Positions 8,586-16,599 of a stretch of DNA of 64,000 nucleotides are shown in pieces. The stretch lies in the NCBI GenBank assembly GCA_900318685.1, contig ONLL01000030.1:1-64000 (forward strand), written 5' to 3'. The DNA comes from an uncultured Prevotellaceae bacterium. Its GTDB lineage: Bacteria > Bacteroidota > Bacteroidia > Bacteroidales > Bacteroidaceae. The notes below the pieces were generated by a model that was given only the letters and a program-made list of their open reading frames with translations, was not told the DNA's origin and ran no database searches. The position numbers were made by a program, and so were the translations under genes. Numbering within the stretch: the first letter of the stretch is position 1; each line of letters starts with the position of its first letter.

Positions 8586-10064
8586 CTATTTGACGATTTC
8601 ACTATTTGACGATTGTCTGCAATTGTCCAATCGTAAATTGTCCAATTGTCCAATCGTCAGGCTTCTCAGTCCATAATATAGGCTCCAGTAGGTTTGCAGC
8701 GCACCGATGAACGACCGCTGGGCATTGTCCTTCTCGTTGACGCTCGTGTTAAACTCCAGCAGCGAGGTGCGTCCTTGCAGGTAGAGCCACCGCGCCACTT
8801 CGTAGCGGCGCAGGGCCGTCTCTCTGGTCCGATAGGCTATCTTTACCCGATGTGCCTGCAGGTTGTACTGCCGCACCATCTTCTGCACGTTCAGCCGGAA
8901 GTCCTGCATGGCCTGTTCGCTCTGCGTCTGGGTCAACTCCAACCGTGACTTGGCCACGCGCACCTGTCCCTTGCCGCGTCCCCAGTCCAAGAGCGGCAAC
9001 GACAGCGTCATGCTCACATACTGCTGGTTCAGCGGCTGTGCGTAGGCCTCCTTCAGCGTTGAGCCCTTCTGCGAGAGTCCGAACTGCATGTAGAGGTCGG
9101 CCTTCAGGCCGCGATTGGCCTTAGCCGATGACAGCGCGCTCTCGCTCTCCATGATGTTCAGTCGCAGTTGCTCAGGGTCGGGATTGTTTGCCAAGGCTAA
9201 GGCCAGCGCCTCGTCGGCATCCACTACCTCGTCACTGATGAGGGTGTCGGGCACTACTGCCAATGGCAGTTCTTCTTTGATGCCGAGGGAGGAGCGCAGC
9301 GTCTGCATGGCATCCTCCACCTCCGCCTCCGCGTTCAGTTGGTTGGTCTCTTCGGTCAGCTTGCCCACCTCCAGCTGCAGCATCTCGTTCTCGGTGATGC
9401 TGCCGCGCTCATAGCGGCGACGGGCATAGCTGAGCAGCGTGTCGCTGACGGCAAAGTTCTGCCGCGCTATCTCCAGGTTTGTCTGTGCCGAGGCCAGCAT
9501 AAAGAAATAGGTACTCGCACGTGAGGCTACAAGCTCCATCGTCTCGGCATATTGCTTGCGGGCGATGCTGTGGCGTAGCGGCTCCGTGCGCCGTGCCCAG
9601 CGCAGATGGTTGTGTCCGAAGAGGTTTTGCTGATAGCCGATGGAAAAGGGCACGCTGCTGTAGCCGTGCGTACGTTGCTCAAACTCGTCCAGTCGCTGAA
9701 GGTTGTTACGCAGGAACAGGGTGCCACCCGTCAGCGTCACGTTCTGACTGATGTTCAGCGACAGATCAGTATTCAACTGGTTCTGCCGCACAAAAACATT
9801 GGTACCATCGGGCTGCGTGATGCTGTTCAGCTGCCGGTTCAGCGAGGGCGAACTACTCAGCGTCACCGCAGGCAAGTAGTTGGCCTGATGGTAGCGGTAG
9901 CTCCACTCCGCCGCCTCTAGTGAGTGCCGTGCTGCCAGCGCGTCGCTCGACTGCCGCTGGGCAAGGGCGATAGCGTCGCTGAGCGTCAGCCGCAAGGAGT
10001 CTCCTTGTGCTGCAGCCTCTATGTTCGCGCTGATAACGAAGAGAAAGATTAATCTTACATTCAT
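8586..10064 (-). CDS. TolC-family outer membrane efflux protein
   Basis: A 492-residue outer-membrane channel protein with a signal peptide (about 1-20). Two structurally repeated TolC halves follow, each starting with an LSDAIALAQRQS-type or ALALALANNPD-type helix and containing long amphipathic coiled-coil helices typical of the OEP family. It would form the outer duct of the pump with the adaptor encoded downstream. Two paired 16-bp palindromes and a sigma54-type promoter lie upstream. The extreme C-terminus (about the last 20 residues, LDNLRLDNCRQSS and beyond) is encoded by intergenic-style repeats of caattgtccaatcgt type. The original stop may therefore have been lost and the reading frame extended into repeat DNA. 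Confidence 0.93.
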   Translation of the reverse strand: MNVRLIFLFVISANIEAAAQGDSLRLTLSDAIALAQRQSSDALAARHSLEAAEWSYRYHQANYLPAVTLSSSPSLNRQLNSITQPDGTNVFVRQNQLNTDLSLNISQNVTLTGGTLFLRNNLQRLDEFEQRTHGYSSVPFSIGYQQNLFGHNHLRWARRTEPLRHSIARKQYAETMELVASRASTYFFMLASAQTNLEIARQNFAVSDTLLSYARRRYERGSITENEMLQLEVGKLTEETNQLNAEAEVEDAMQTLRSSLGIKEELPLAVVPDTLISDEVVDADEALALALANNPDPEQLRLNIMESESALSSAKANRGLKADLYMQFGLSQKGSTLKEAYAQPLNQQYVSMTLSLPLLDWGRGKGQVRVAKSRLELTQTQSEQAMQDFRLNVQKMVRQYNLQAHRVKIAYRTRETALRRYEVARWLYLQGRTSLLEFNTSVNEKDNAQRSFIGALQTYWSLYYGLRSLTIGQLDNLRLDNCRQSSNSEIVK

Positions 10065-10093
10065 TTCGAAATAGGGTTTGACACTTTTCTTCC

Positions 10094-10110
10094 GTCAAAA
10101 TCCGTGCCAA
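10094..10110 (-). promoter_or_regulatory. Putative sigma54 (-24/-12) promoter of the tolC-hlyD operon
   Basis: Read on the minus strand this is TTGGCACGGATTTTGAC, against the RpoN consensus YTGGCACGrNNNTTGCW. The GG-to-GA spacing is exact and the only core deviation is TTGA for TTGC. It lies 30 bases upstream of the start codon. The same TTGA variant occurs at 28679-28695. Confidence 0.75.
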
Positions 10111-10163
10111 ACACCTAATCCGTTGATTCACAAAACACTTCGTCAATAGTACTTGTTTTCGTC

Positions 10164-10200
10164 CGTGCTAAATCGCACGCTATCCGTGCGCAACCGCACG
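10164..10200. promoter_or_regulatory. Paired 16-bp palindromes, putative enhancer-binding sites
   Basis: CGTGCTAAATCGCACG (10164-10179) and CGTGCGCAACCGCACG (10185-10200) share arms GTGC(G) and CGCAC around 4 bp and start 21 bp apart. They lie 54 bp upstream of the sigma54 promoter. Matching pairs occur at 28750-28785 and 31857-31892. Confidence 0.75.
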
Positions 10201-10256
10201 TCTGCTAATATTGCGCAGCGTCACATGCTAGGAAGCCTAAAATACCCACAATAATA

Positions 10257-10298
10257 CTGGAGGGCGCATCGCTGCGGCCTCCAGAATACCCGGGTTTA
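10257..10298. repeat. 42-bp stem-loop repeat, copy 1
   Basis: CTGGAGG and CCTCCAG arms around a variable centre, followed by a fixed ATACCCGGGTTTA. A second copy lies at 22877-22918, and both sit between two minus-strand genes. The remainder of the 10065-10427 gap holds the sigma54 promoter, the paired sites and a second promoter; I see no gene in it. Confidence 0.65.
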
Positions 10299-10336
10299 CT
10301 CTCGTTTGAGTTATTATTTACTAACTTTACGTGGTG

Positions 10337-10344
10337 CAAAGTTA
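10337..10344 (-). promoter_or_regulatory. Putative housekeeping -7 box
   Basis: TAACTTTG on the minus strand fits TAnnTTTG. It would start a transcript about 270 bases upstream of the tolC-like gene that runs through the stem-loop at 10257-10298. Confidence 0.45.
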
Positions 10345-10427
10345 GGCATAAATGGCGAGAAAAGAGAAACAGGAAAGTATAATTCAGCCGTTGGCGGAGC
10401 ATTTCTCAAACTAGTTTGAGCCTGTGC

Positions 10428-11015
10428 TCAGGCTTTGCCGGCAGAAAAGGTGATTTCGCGGCGAATCTTGCTGAGATAGGTCGGCGTGATGTTGAGGAAC
10501 GACGCGATGTCCTTCAGCGGCAGCTGCTGCACGATTTGTGGGCAGCGCTGCAGCAACAGCTCGTAGCGCTGGCGGCCGTCGGCACAATAGAGACTGCTCA
10601 TCCGGCTGTAAGTCTGAAGAAAAAGGTTCTGCATGATATACCGTCCCATGCGCTCAGCCTCATGGCTGCTGCGATAGAGTGCCTCCAGCCGCTCACCAGG
10701 AAACAGGGACACTCGGCACGGCATGACGGCCTCAATGGAAACGGTCGACGGCTTCGCTGTGAGGCAGTTGGGATAGTCGCACACAAACTCTCCCTCGAAG
10801 ACAAAGCCGATGGTGTGTTCGTCATTGCCGTTGAAGTCGCGCTTGCAATACTTGAAACAGCCTTGCTCCACGAAGCCTATCCAGTGGGCGGGCTCACCTT
10901 CACGCTCCAGCAGCTGGCCACGCTGGTAGCTGACGATTTCGCCCTCGCGCTTGCACAGCTCATGAACGTACTGCAGGTCAAGGTCGATTGTGTAGGTGTT
11001 GAATGGTTCTGTCAT
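10428..11015 (-). CDS. Crp/Fnr-family transcriptional regulator
   Basis: A 195-residue cytoplasmic regulator. The N-terminal two-thirds is a cyclic-nucleotide-binding-type beta roll (for example the GQLLEREGEPAHWIGFVEQG segment). The C-terminal part carries a Crp-type helix-turn-helix, LKDIASFLNITPTYLSKIRREI. No Fnr-like Cys cluster is evident, so no iron-sulfur sensing is proposed. It ends 363 bases before the efflux operon on the same strand. That operon has its own promoters, so a regulatory link is possible but not shown. The 200 bases upstream (11016-11215) contain no gene I can support. Confidence 0.9.
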   Translation of the reverse strand: MTEPFNTYTIDLDLQYVHELCKREGEIVSYQRGQLLEREGEPAHWIGFVEQGCFKYCKRDFNGNDEHTIGFVFEGEFVCDYPNCLTAKPSTVSIEAVMPCRVSLFPGERLEALYRSSHEAERMGRYIMQNLFLQTYSRMSSLYCADGRQRYELLLQRCPQIVQQLPLKDIASFLNITPTYLSKIRREITFSAGKA

Positions 11016-11215
11016 GTGTCTCGGTGTTTAGTTTAATGAAAAAAGCAGCGCGGTACTGATTCCGCATCTGCTCCAGAGGCATCGCCAAACGCCGTTCTCG
11101 TAGATACAAGTCTCAGCCCGCGCCTCAACGCGAGCATCAACTTCTTTCTTCTTACGAGATAATTTTGGCGAAATTTCTGGAGCAAGAATCAAAAAGTCTA
11201 TCCTATCATATTTGG

Positions 11216-11515
11216 TTATTTCTTATACTTTTTGTCGAACAGATCCGAGTGCGTGCCCGTGTTGAGCATGATGAGGACGAGTTCAGTGTCGTGCTGCTCC
11301 CAGATGAGCAGCCAGTTGGGCAGGATGTGGCACTCCCACTGTCCCTTTCGGTCGCCCGTCAGTATGTGGGCGCGGTATTTCTCTTCGAGAGTTTCTCCGT
11401 TCAGCAGCTTGCCGACCACCGTCCAAAGCTCGTCCATTGGCAACCCACGCCGTTTACAGCGTTTCAGGTTCTGCTTGCATTCGCCAGTGATGCGTAGCTT
11501 GTATTTCGTACTCAT
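11216..11515 (-). CDS. YafQ/RelE-family toxin of a type II toxin-antitoxin pair
   Basis: A 99-residue protein with the YafQ-type RelE fold pattern: N-terminal KYKLRITGECKQNLKRCKRRG, central YRAHILTGDRKGQWECHILPNWLLIWE and the ending LNTGTHSDLF. Family members are ribosome-dependent mRNA endonucleases. The C-terminal His (in GTHSDLF) and Asp residues are where the catalytic residues of YafQ proteins lie. It overlaps the antitoxin stop by ATGA (11512-11515), so translation is coupled. The antitoxin-then-toxin order is canonical. The pair is probably autoregulated, but no operator was worked out. Confidence 0.9.
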   Translation of the reverse strand: MSTKYKLRITGECKQNLKRCKRRGLPMDELWTVVGKLLNGETLEEKYRAHILTGDRKGQWECHILPNWLLIWEQHDTELVLIMLNTGTHSDLFDKKYKK

Positions 11516-11745
11516 CCCTCAATATCTTTTATCAAGTCATCCAGGCTGTCATACTCATACACCCGTCCCTCGTCGAGGTCGCGCAGTGAACGCTCGTAAG
11601 CGGACATGCGTTTGCGTCGCGGAATGGTAATCTTCCCAACGCCCTTAACCATGCTGATGGCCTTTTTAATATCCTTCAGCATTGACATGTCCTCGATGTC
11701 TACCAATATCTGCCCCTCTGCAGGTGCCATTGCTACGTTTGCCAT
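11512..11745 (-). CDS. Antitoxin partner of the YafQ-type toxin
   Basis: A 77-residue protein immediately upstream of, and overlapping, the toxin gene. It has a helical middle (LKDIKKAISMVKGVGKITIP) and an acidic C-terminal tail (YEYDSLDDLIKDIEG), as expected for an antitoxin that wraps the toxin. Assignment rests mainly on position, size and the ATGA overlap. I do not recognise a specific antitoxin family. A TAnnTTTG box lies 27 bases upstream of the start. Confidence 0.8.
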   Translation of the reverse strand: MANVAMAPAEGQILVDIEDMSMLKDIKKAISMVKGVGKITIPRRKRMSAYERSLRDLDEGRVYEYDSLDDLIKDIEG

Positions 11746-11771
11746 ATTTGCATTGTTTTAGAATTCGCCGA

Positions 11772-11779
11772 CAAAGATA
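11772..11779 (-). promoter_or_regulatory. Putative -7 box of the toxin-antitoxin operon
   Basis: TATCTTTG on the minus strand, 27 bases before the antitoxin ATG, fits the Bacteroidota -7 consensus. Confidence 0.6.
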
Positions 11780-11842
11780 CGCATTTTTTCTGATATTTGC
11801 GCTTTTTGCGGAAAAAAGATTGCGATAGCGACATATTTTGCA

Positions 11843-12277
11843 TTACGGGGTAGCCAACAGCTCGTAAGGGATGTCGTCGCACAGCATAGAGCAGGCCATT
11901 TCTTCTGCGGACAGCTGCTGGTCGGGGGTTGATGGCTGCGGCTCGGCGGTCTGTTGGGCTATGAGGGGCTGAGCGTATCGGGTGACGACGCGCGTCTGAT
12001 AGATGGTGTCACGAACGGTCTCTACTTGCATGATGGTGTCGTGCTGCACCACGATGCTTTGTGCCAACGGTTGGGCTTCGGGCTGCGACACTTTTCCCCG
12101 GATGCCATAACCGGCGATGAAGCTGACGAGGCTGGCGGCGATGGCGATGATGGCTGCAATGGTACGGCTCTGACGGCGACGTGGTTGCCACGGGGCAACG
12201 CTCATCTGGCTGTCAACGGCCTGGCGCTGACGGCGGGCCGACTGGATAATCTGGTCGTTGGTAATGTTATTTTTCAT
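11843..12277 (-). CDS. Small single-pass membrane protein, putative anti-sigma partner
   Basis: A 144-residue protein with a basic cytoplasmic N-terminus (about 1-37), one transmembrane helix (about 38-58, AAIIAIAASLVSFIAGYGI) and a low-complexity periplasmic tail with VRDTIYQTRVV-type sequence. It overlaps the 3' end of the ECF sigma gene by 11 bases, the normal arrangement of a sigma factor and its membrane anti-sigma factor. No zinc-binding anti-sigma (ZAS) motif is seen, so the anti-sigma role is inferred from position and topology only. It is the last gene of a three-gene operon. Confidence 0.7.
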   Translation of the reverse strand: MKNNITNDQIIQSARRQRQAVDSQMSVAPWQPRRRQSRTIAAIIAIAASLVSFIAGYGIRGKVSQPEAQPLAQSIVVQHDTIMQVETVRDTIYQTRVVTRYAQPLIAQQTAEPQPSTPDQQLSAEEMACSMLCDDIPYELLATP

Positions 12278-12839
12278 ATTTCTTCAGTTTTTTGCGGATG
12301 ATGTTCATGGTCTTGTGGAGGCGCGACTTGACGGTGCCCTCGGGGATGCCGACGATCTCGGCCACCTGCGGGATGGTCAGCTCCTCCTGATAGTGGAGCG
12401 AGAATAGTTGGTGCAAGGGCGCAGGCAGTTCGGCGAGTACCTGCGCTAAAGCTTCGTCGAGCGTGGCGGCGTCGAGCTGCACTTCTATCTGCTGTTCGCT
12501 GATGGGTTCGGCATCGAGGGTGGCCAACAGCTGTGCCTCGTAGGCATTGCTGCGGTAGTGGTTGCGACAGAGGTTGTAGGCGATGGTGAAGAGCCACGTG
12601 CTGACGCTGCGTCCCTCCTGATAGCGGCTTCGGGCCTCATAAGCGCGAAGGAATACGTCGTGCGTGGCATCGGCTGCCAGCTCCTCGTCGCCGCCCAGCT
12701 GGAGGAAGAAGAATCCCTTCAGCCTTCGGGCATAGCGGCGGTAGAGCTCCTCGAAAGCCCTGTCGCTGCCTGCTGCCGCTCGTGCCATCAGCTCCTCGTC
12801 GGCGAGTAGGTGCAAAGGTTTCAGGTGGAAGATGCTCAT
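12267..12839 (-). CDS. ECF-type RNA polymerase sigma factor (first module)
   Basis: A 190-residue sigma70 of the extracytoplasmic-function class. Region 2 is visible in DRAFEELYRRYARRLKGFFF and the downstream DATHDVFLRAYE, SVSTWLFTIAYNLCRNHYR. Region 4 is visible in LHYQEELTIPQVAEIVGIPEGTVKSRLHKTMNIIRKKL. It directs RNA polymerase to a dedicated regulon. Its ATG overlaps the stop of the upstream exported protein by 4 bases, and its own 3' end overlaps the membrane partner, so all three are cotranslated. ORF length is normal for the class. Confidence 0.93.
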   Translation of the reverse strand: MSIFHLKPLHLLADEELMARAAAGSDRAFEELYRRYARRLKGFFFLQLGGDEELAADATHDVFLRAYEARSRYQEGRSVSTWLFTIAYNLCRNHYRSNAYEAQLLATLDAEPISEQQIEVQLDAATLDEALAQVLAELPAPLHQLFSLHYQEELTIPQVAEIVGIPEGTVKSRLHKTMNIIRKKLKKYEK

Positions 12840-14062
12840 AGCAGATAGGCTTTGTATTCTTCAACGTCGATGTTCATCGCATCCAGTTGGCTGATAATGT
12901 CGGCGAAGATTTCCCGTAGCCAATAGTAGCGCTCGCGGTTGTGCTGTTTGTAGTAGGGCAGCTGGTCGTGTAGCAGGCGCATGTAGTTCATGGCGTAAGC
13001 AAAGACGGGGAAGCTGAAGCGGCGGGTGTCTTTCTTAGGCTGGGGGTGGAACGACATGCGCAGGTACTCCAGCCGATAGCGTTGCTCAATGTTGCGGCGC
13101 TTCACGCTGCGGTTGTCGTAAGGCTCAGCCGAGTAGCGCATGGTAAGTCCCTCGTTGTAGAGGCAGGCCTTCAGCTCGTCGGGTAGTCCCTGACCCAAGA
13201 TGAGTTGCTGCATGTTGTGGGCCGAGAGGTAGACGGGCCGCTGGGAGTGGTCGAAGATGTAGCGCATAATGGCCGTCAGCGTCTTCTCCTGCCATATCGT
13301 GGCGTGCAGCTGGTTCCACGTCTGATCGTCGAAGGGGATGCCGATGTTGCGGAACACCGACTTGAGATAGTCGGGGTTCATGGCCGCGTTCTCGTCGTAG
13401 AGAATCTTATCACGGTGAACGCCTAATACCAGCTGCAAGATGAGCTTGCCGATGATGTCACCCTCGTGGGCGCCGATGTAGAGACCGCCCTCGTCCATGC
13501 CTTGCAGCTCGTTGAAGTGGTACTGCAGCGCCTCTTCGGGATATTGGCCGCTCTCGTAGTAGCGGGTCAGCACCTGCGTCAGCTTGAGGGTGTCGCGCCT
13601 GACAATCAGGCCCTGAACCCACAGCTCATAGTCGCTGGCAATGGTTTTCTCTGATAGCAGGGCAATGGCGGAGTCGGCCAAGGCGTGCTGAGTTTCCAAC
13701 GGCATAGGATAGCCGCCTTCGTGGGCACAATAGTAGTATTGGTAGGTGCCGGGGATGGCCGCCTTCATGCGTTCCAGCAAAGGCAACACTCGTTTGCCAT
13801 GCAAGGCAATACCTTCCTCCCAGTTCTTAATTCGCAGCCTGTATTCTTGGTTGCTGCACACCTCGAAGAGCTTGCGCCACGCCAGTTCCTCTTTCGGGTG
13901 GGCCTGGACGTAGGCATCCCAGTAGTTGTACATGCTGTCAACTTTGACGGAATCGAGGAGCCAGAGGTTGGTAGACTTAAACTCTGCGAGTTCAGCTTCC
14001 TGTGCGCCGGCCCCGACCGTCATCATAACGGTTGCCAGCAGGGTGAAGATTGTCCGTTTCAT
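12836..14062 (-). CDS. Exported protein of unknown function in the first sigma operon
   Basis: A 408-residue protein beginning MKRTIFTLLATVMMTVGAGAQ, a clear signal peptide cleaved near AQ. The start at 14062 is chosen because the 13 residues before it would spoil the signal. The rest is mainly helical, with many YYxx, WLREIF and tetratrico-like stretches, but I could not assign a repeat family. It is first in an operon with an ECF sigma factor (4-base overlap) and its membrane partner, so it may be a periplasmic input or output of that system. No catalytic motif was recognised. Confidence 0.75.
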   Translation of the reverse strand: MKRTIFTLLATVMMTVGAGAQEAELAEFKSTNLWLLDSVKVDSMYNYWDAYVQAHPKEELAWRKLFEVCSNQEYRLRIKNWEEGIALHGKRVLPLLERMKAAIPGTYQYYYCAHEGGYPMPLETQHALADSAIALLSEKTIASDYELWVQGLIVRRDTLKLTQVLTRYYESGQYPEEALQYHFNELQGMDEGGLYIGAHEGDIIGKLILQLVLGVHRDKILYDENAAMNPDYLKSVFRNIGIPFDDQTWNQLHATIWQEKTLTAIMRYIFDHSQRPVYLSAHNMQQLILGQGLPDELKACLYNEGLTMRYSAEPYDNRSVKRRNIEQRYRLEYLRMSFHPQPKKDTRRFSFPVFAYAMNYMRLLHDQLPYYKQHNRERYYWLREIFADIISQLDAMNIDVEEYKAYLL

Positions 14063-14159
14063 ACTTTTCATTGTTTTGCTTTGTTTTGACAGCATACACA
14101 CGAAACGGACAATCGTTCATTTTATTTTTCCTTTAGACAATAAACCGCACTAGAAAAAA

Positions 14160-14224
14160 GACAGAAAATCCCTCAATGAGGGAGAATTTTGCAAAAATCA
14201 GCACTCATTGAGGGATTTTCTGTC
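14160..14224. terminator. Long perfect inverted repeat, probable terminator
   Basis: Perfect 21-bp arms (14160-14180 and 14204-14224, core ATCCCTCAATGAG) around a 23-base loop. A smaller palindrome (TCCCTC AAT GAGGGA) overlaps the left arm. It lies 10 bases past the stop of the minus-strand gene at 14235-15974. Confidence 0.65.
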
Positions 14225-14234
14225 TGCTCGCACG

Positions 14235-15974
14235 TCAGTCGCTGACTCTCTCGACGATGAAGTCGCAGGCAGAGAACCAGCCACCAGAATATTCGGGATT
14301 GGGGCGGGTAGTGACGCCATAGGTCAGCTCGCCATTGTCGTAGATGGTGACGTCCTTAAGCCAGATGCGGTTCCAGCCGTAGCCCTGACCGGCGTTGGCC
14401 GTGGCCTTGTTGATGTCGAGCGCATAGACCGCTTCTTTGTTGCCAGCACGCTGCTCGAAGCGGCTGAGGGCGGAGAACCAGACGTTGCCGCCCGTCTTGC
14501 CCATGGCGGGAATCTCCTTGGTCGTGAAGTCACCGCGGTCGGTGTTACCCGTCCTGACGAAGACATAGGCGAAGGAGTGGTCGGCCTCAGCGGCACGTAC
14601 CACGGCAGAGACACGGTAGCGGCCCGGGCGCAGGTCGCGCAGCGTGGTCTCGGCCTCGAAGCCCTTGCCGGCCTCGCCCTTCACTTCGAGATAGCCCGTC
14701 TGCGTGTCACCGCTGTAGTGCTCACCAATGGCAGTGAACGCGGTCGTGGCGTAGTCCACGGGCTCGTGGCTGAGTTTCCAGAAGTTGCGGTTCAGGTAGT
14801 CCTGATCGCGCTCATTGAGGCTGTCTATCTCAACCGTCGGGTCCCTCATGATGCTAATACCCCTGCGCACCTTGGCCACCTGCTGCTTCAAGTCGTCGGC
14901 GACGGCAGCCTCTAAAGCCTCAGTCATGCGGTCCAGCTCTCCGGCTTGTCGTCCTGAGAGCCTGAAGGGATAGGCGACTACTTCTTTATATAGCGTGTTG
15001 CAGATGGCCTGCTGCTCCGTCGGGGTGGCGGTGTGGCTTAGGTCCAGCATGCGCTGCACCTTTGCCTTCAGGGCGTCGTAGCTGGTGTAGAGGTTGGGCA
15101 TTTCGGTCGAGCCTTTGAGCTTCGCCACCATCTCCTGGAACTTGTAGCCGAACTGCTCCATCACGGTGTCGGTCTCTAAGGTCTTGGCGCGTTCCGGCGA
15201 GTTTTTCTTGATGTCCCACACCATATTGTGTGCCACGCCCAGTCCTGTGTTCGTCCTGTTCAGGTATTCGTCGGGGTCATAGGACTTCACTTGCGGCTTG
15301 CTGTCAATTCTGGGGCAATGGAACTCGTAGATGATGCCTTCCACCATATAGCGTTTGTGCTTGGTGTCGCCGTCGGTGAGCTCCGTGTCCATCCACGAGA
15401 GGAGATAGGTGGAGCGAAATCCGTCGTCGTCCTTGAAGCTGATGATGCGGGCGTTCATCGACGGGTGGAGTTCCAAGGGGAACGTCTCTCCGTGCTCGCC
15501 CCAGGCAATTTTTACTCCTGGGAAGATAGCCTGCTCGTCGCCCGCCGTGTAACTGTAGTAGCTGTTCGCAAAGGGCGCCTGCTTGTCGAAGGCATCGAGC
15601 ATGGGGCGCAGCGGCAATGTAGGGTCATCGGGCACTTGGTTGAAGGAGAATCGGTGGCCGTCGATATACAGCGGGCCGATGGATGCCGTGACGTTTGACT
15701 TGCTTTTCGAGAGTGTTACCACGTGGATTTTCTCCTTGGGTACCAGTCCGCCGCCGTCCAGGCAGCCCCATTCGCCACGGGCCACGGTGAGCGAGTCTTC
15801 GTTCATGCTCTTCAACTTGGCCTCAATGTTCTTCGGGAATTTGCCGTATATCGTCTCAACAAATGCCGTGCGCATGGCCTGGGCATGCTTGTTCTCCTGA
15901 GCGTGAAGCCACGCTGCGGGCATCAGCAGGAGGGCTGTTATCAATAGTTGCTTTTTCATTTTGTTGTCGTTCAT
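14235..15974 (-). CDS. Exported protein of unknown function with a C-terminal beta domain
   Basis: A 579-residue exported protein; the signal peptide is best read from the internal Met at 15959 (MKKQLLITALLLMPAAWLHAQ). Residues about 25-300 are an unrecognised region with GEWGCLDGGGLVPKEKIHVV and SYYSYTAGDEQAIFPG. A helical stretch follows (about 300-400). The last about 150 residues look like a carbohydrate-binding-type beta domain (LRDLRPGRYRVSAVVRAAEAD and GYGWNRIWLKDVTIYDNGELTYG). It starts 1 base after the stop of the second module's putative anti-sigma gene, so it belongs to that sigma operon and may be its effector or sensor. Function unknown. Confidence 0.75.
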   Translation of the reverse strand: MNDNKMKKQLLITALLLMPAAWLHAQENKHAQAMRTAFVETIYGKFPKNIEAKLKSMNEDSLTVARGEWGCLDGGGLVPKEKIHVVTLSKSKSNVTASIGPLYIDGHRFSFNQVPDDPTLPLRPMLDAFDKQAPFANSYYSYTAGDEQAIFPGVKIAWGEHGETFPLELHPSMNARIISFKDDDGFRSTYLLSWMDTELTDGDTKHKRYMVEGIIYEFHCPRIDSKPQVKSYDPDEYLNRTNTGLGVAHNMVWDIKKNSPERAKTLETDTVMEQFGYKFQEMVAKLKGSTEMPNLYTSYDALKAKVQRMLDLSHTATPTEQQAICNTLYKEVVAYPFRLSGRQAGELDRMTEALEAAVADDLKQQVAKVRRGISIMRDPTVEIDSLNERDQDYLNRNFWKLSHEPVDYATTAFTAIGEHYSGDTQTGYLEVKGEAGKGFEAETTLRDLRPGRYRVSAVVRAAEADHSFAYVFVRTGNTDRGDFTTKEIPAMGKTGGNVWFSALSRFEQRAGNKEAVYALDINKATANAGQGYGWNRIWLKDVTIYDNGELTYGVTTRPNPEYSGGWFSACDFIVERVSD

Positions 15975-15975
15975 T

Positions 15976-16599
15976 TTAGAAGTTGATATAGTTGGCAGTA
16001 CTGTCTTTCTCCATCTCGTTCAAAGCCTGTTCCGTCTGTTTGCCTACGATGCGGTAGACCATTTGCTGCAGACGGGCATCGGCGGCGATGAGCTGTTCCA
16101 AGTGTGCCGCGCTGACGCTGTCGTCGATGTTCTCCATCTCAGCTTCAAGGCGGGCAATGCAGTCGGCAAGTTCCTCGGCTGCTGAGGCAGAGTCGGCATT
16201 AGGCTTTTGTGGCTGGTCGACCATTGCTTTCCTCGCCCGAGGCTTGGCGGGTGCAGCTTGGGCCACGACGGGATGTTCCGTTGCATCGGTCGTTGCTGGT
16301 TGATGCTGCATTGGCCGTATGCTGTCCGTCGGAGCCGTTACCTTTTCTGCCATCACGGGTCTCTGTTCCGGCTGTCCTTTCCCAAGGTGAAGCACTATCA
16401 GCAAGAGGATGCTGGCGGCAACGGCGATGGCTGCCGTGATGTAGGGCCAATAGCGGTGCCTGGGTCTTTCCGTAGCTTGATGGGAATTGCAATCCCCGAG
16501 CTTCATCAGTCGCTCGCTCAGGTCGGCGGGCATCGGCGGCGTGTCGGCATACTTGCGACGAAGGGCTTCGCGAAGGTCGGTATCTTTGAATGTTGTCAT
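15976..16599 (-). CDS. Single-pass membrane protein, putative anti-sigma partner (second module)
   Basis: A 207-residue protein starting MTTFKDTDLREALRRKYAD. The open frame runs much further upstream but that part is a shadow of the sigma gene; the ATG at 16599 overlaps the sigma stop by 4 bases and gives a sensible N-terminus. A short cytoplasmic domain with LREALRRKYADTPPMPADLSERLM is followed by one transmembrane helix (about 50-70) and a periplasmic, helix-rich C-terminal half. It is translationally coupled to the sigma gene upstream. An anti-sigma role is inferred from layout, with no family motif identified. Confidence 0.75.
   Translation of the reverse strand: MTTFKDTDLREALRRKYADTPPMPADLSERLMKLGDCNSHQATERPRHRYWPYITAAIAVAASILLLIVLHLGKGQPEQRPVMAEKVTAPTDSIRPMQHQPATTDATEHPVVAQAAPAKPRARKAMVDQPQKPNADSASAAEELADCIARLEAEMENIDDSVSAAHLEQLIAADARLQQMVYRIVGKQTEQALNEMEKDSTANYINF

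Noticed and set aside
7639-8676. Plus-strand open frame (345 codons) opposite the adaptor gene
   Set aside because: Shadow of the HlyD-like coding sequence, whose coiled coil gives His/Leu-rich nonsense on the other strand.
10205-10402. Minus-strand 65-codon open frame
   Set aside because: It runs through the stem-loop repeat and a promoter box; composition is not protein-like.
11016-11215. Possible small coding remnant between the Crp-like and toxin genes
   Set aside because: A 59-codon open stretch exists on the minus strand but has no start codon and no recognisable similarity; left as non-coding.
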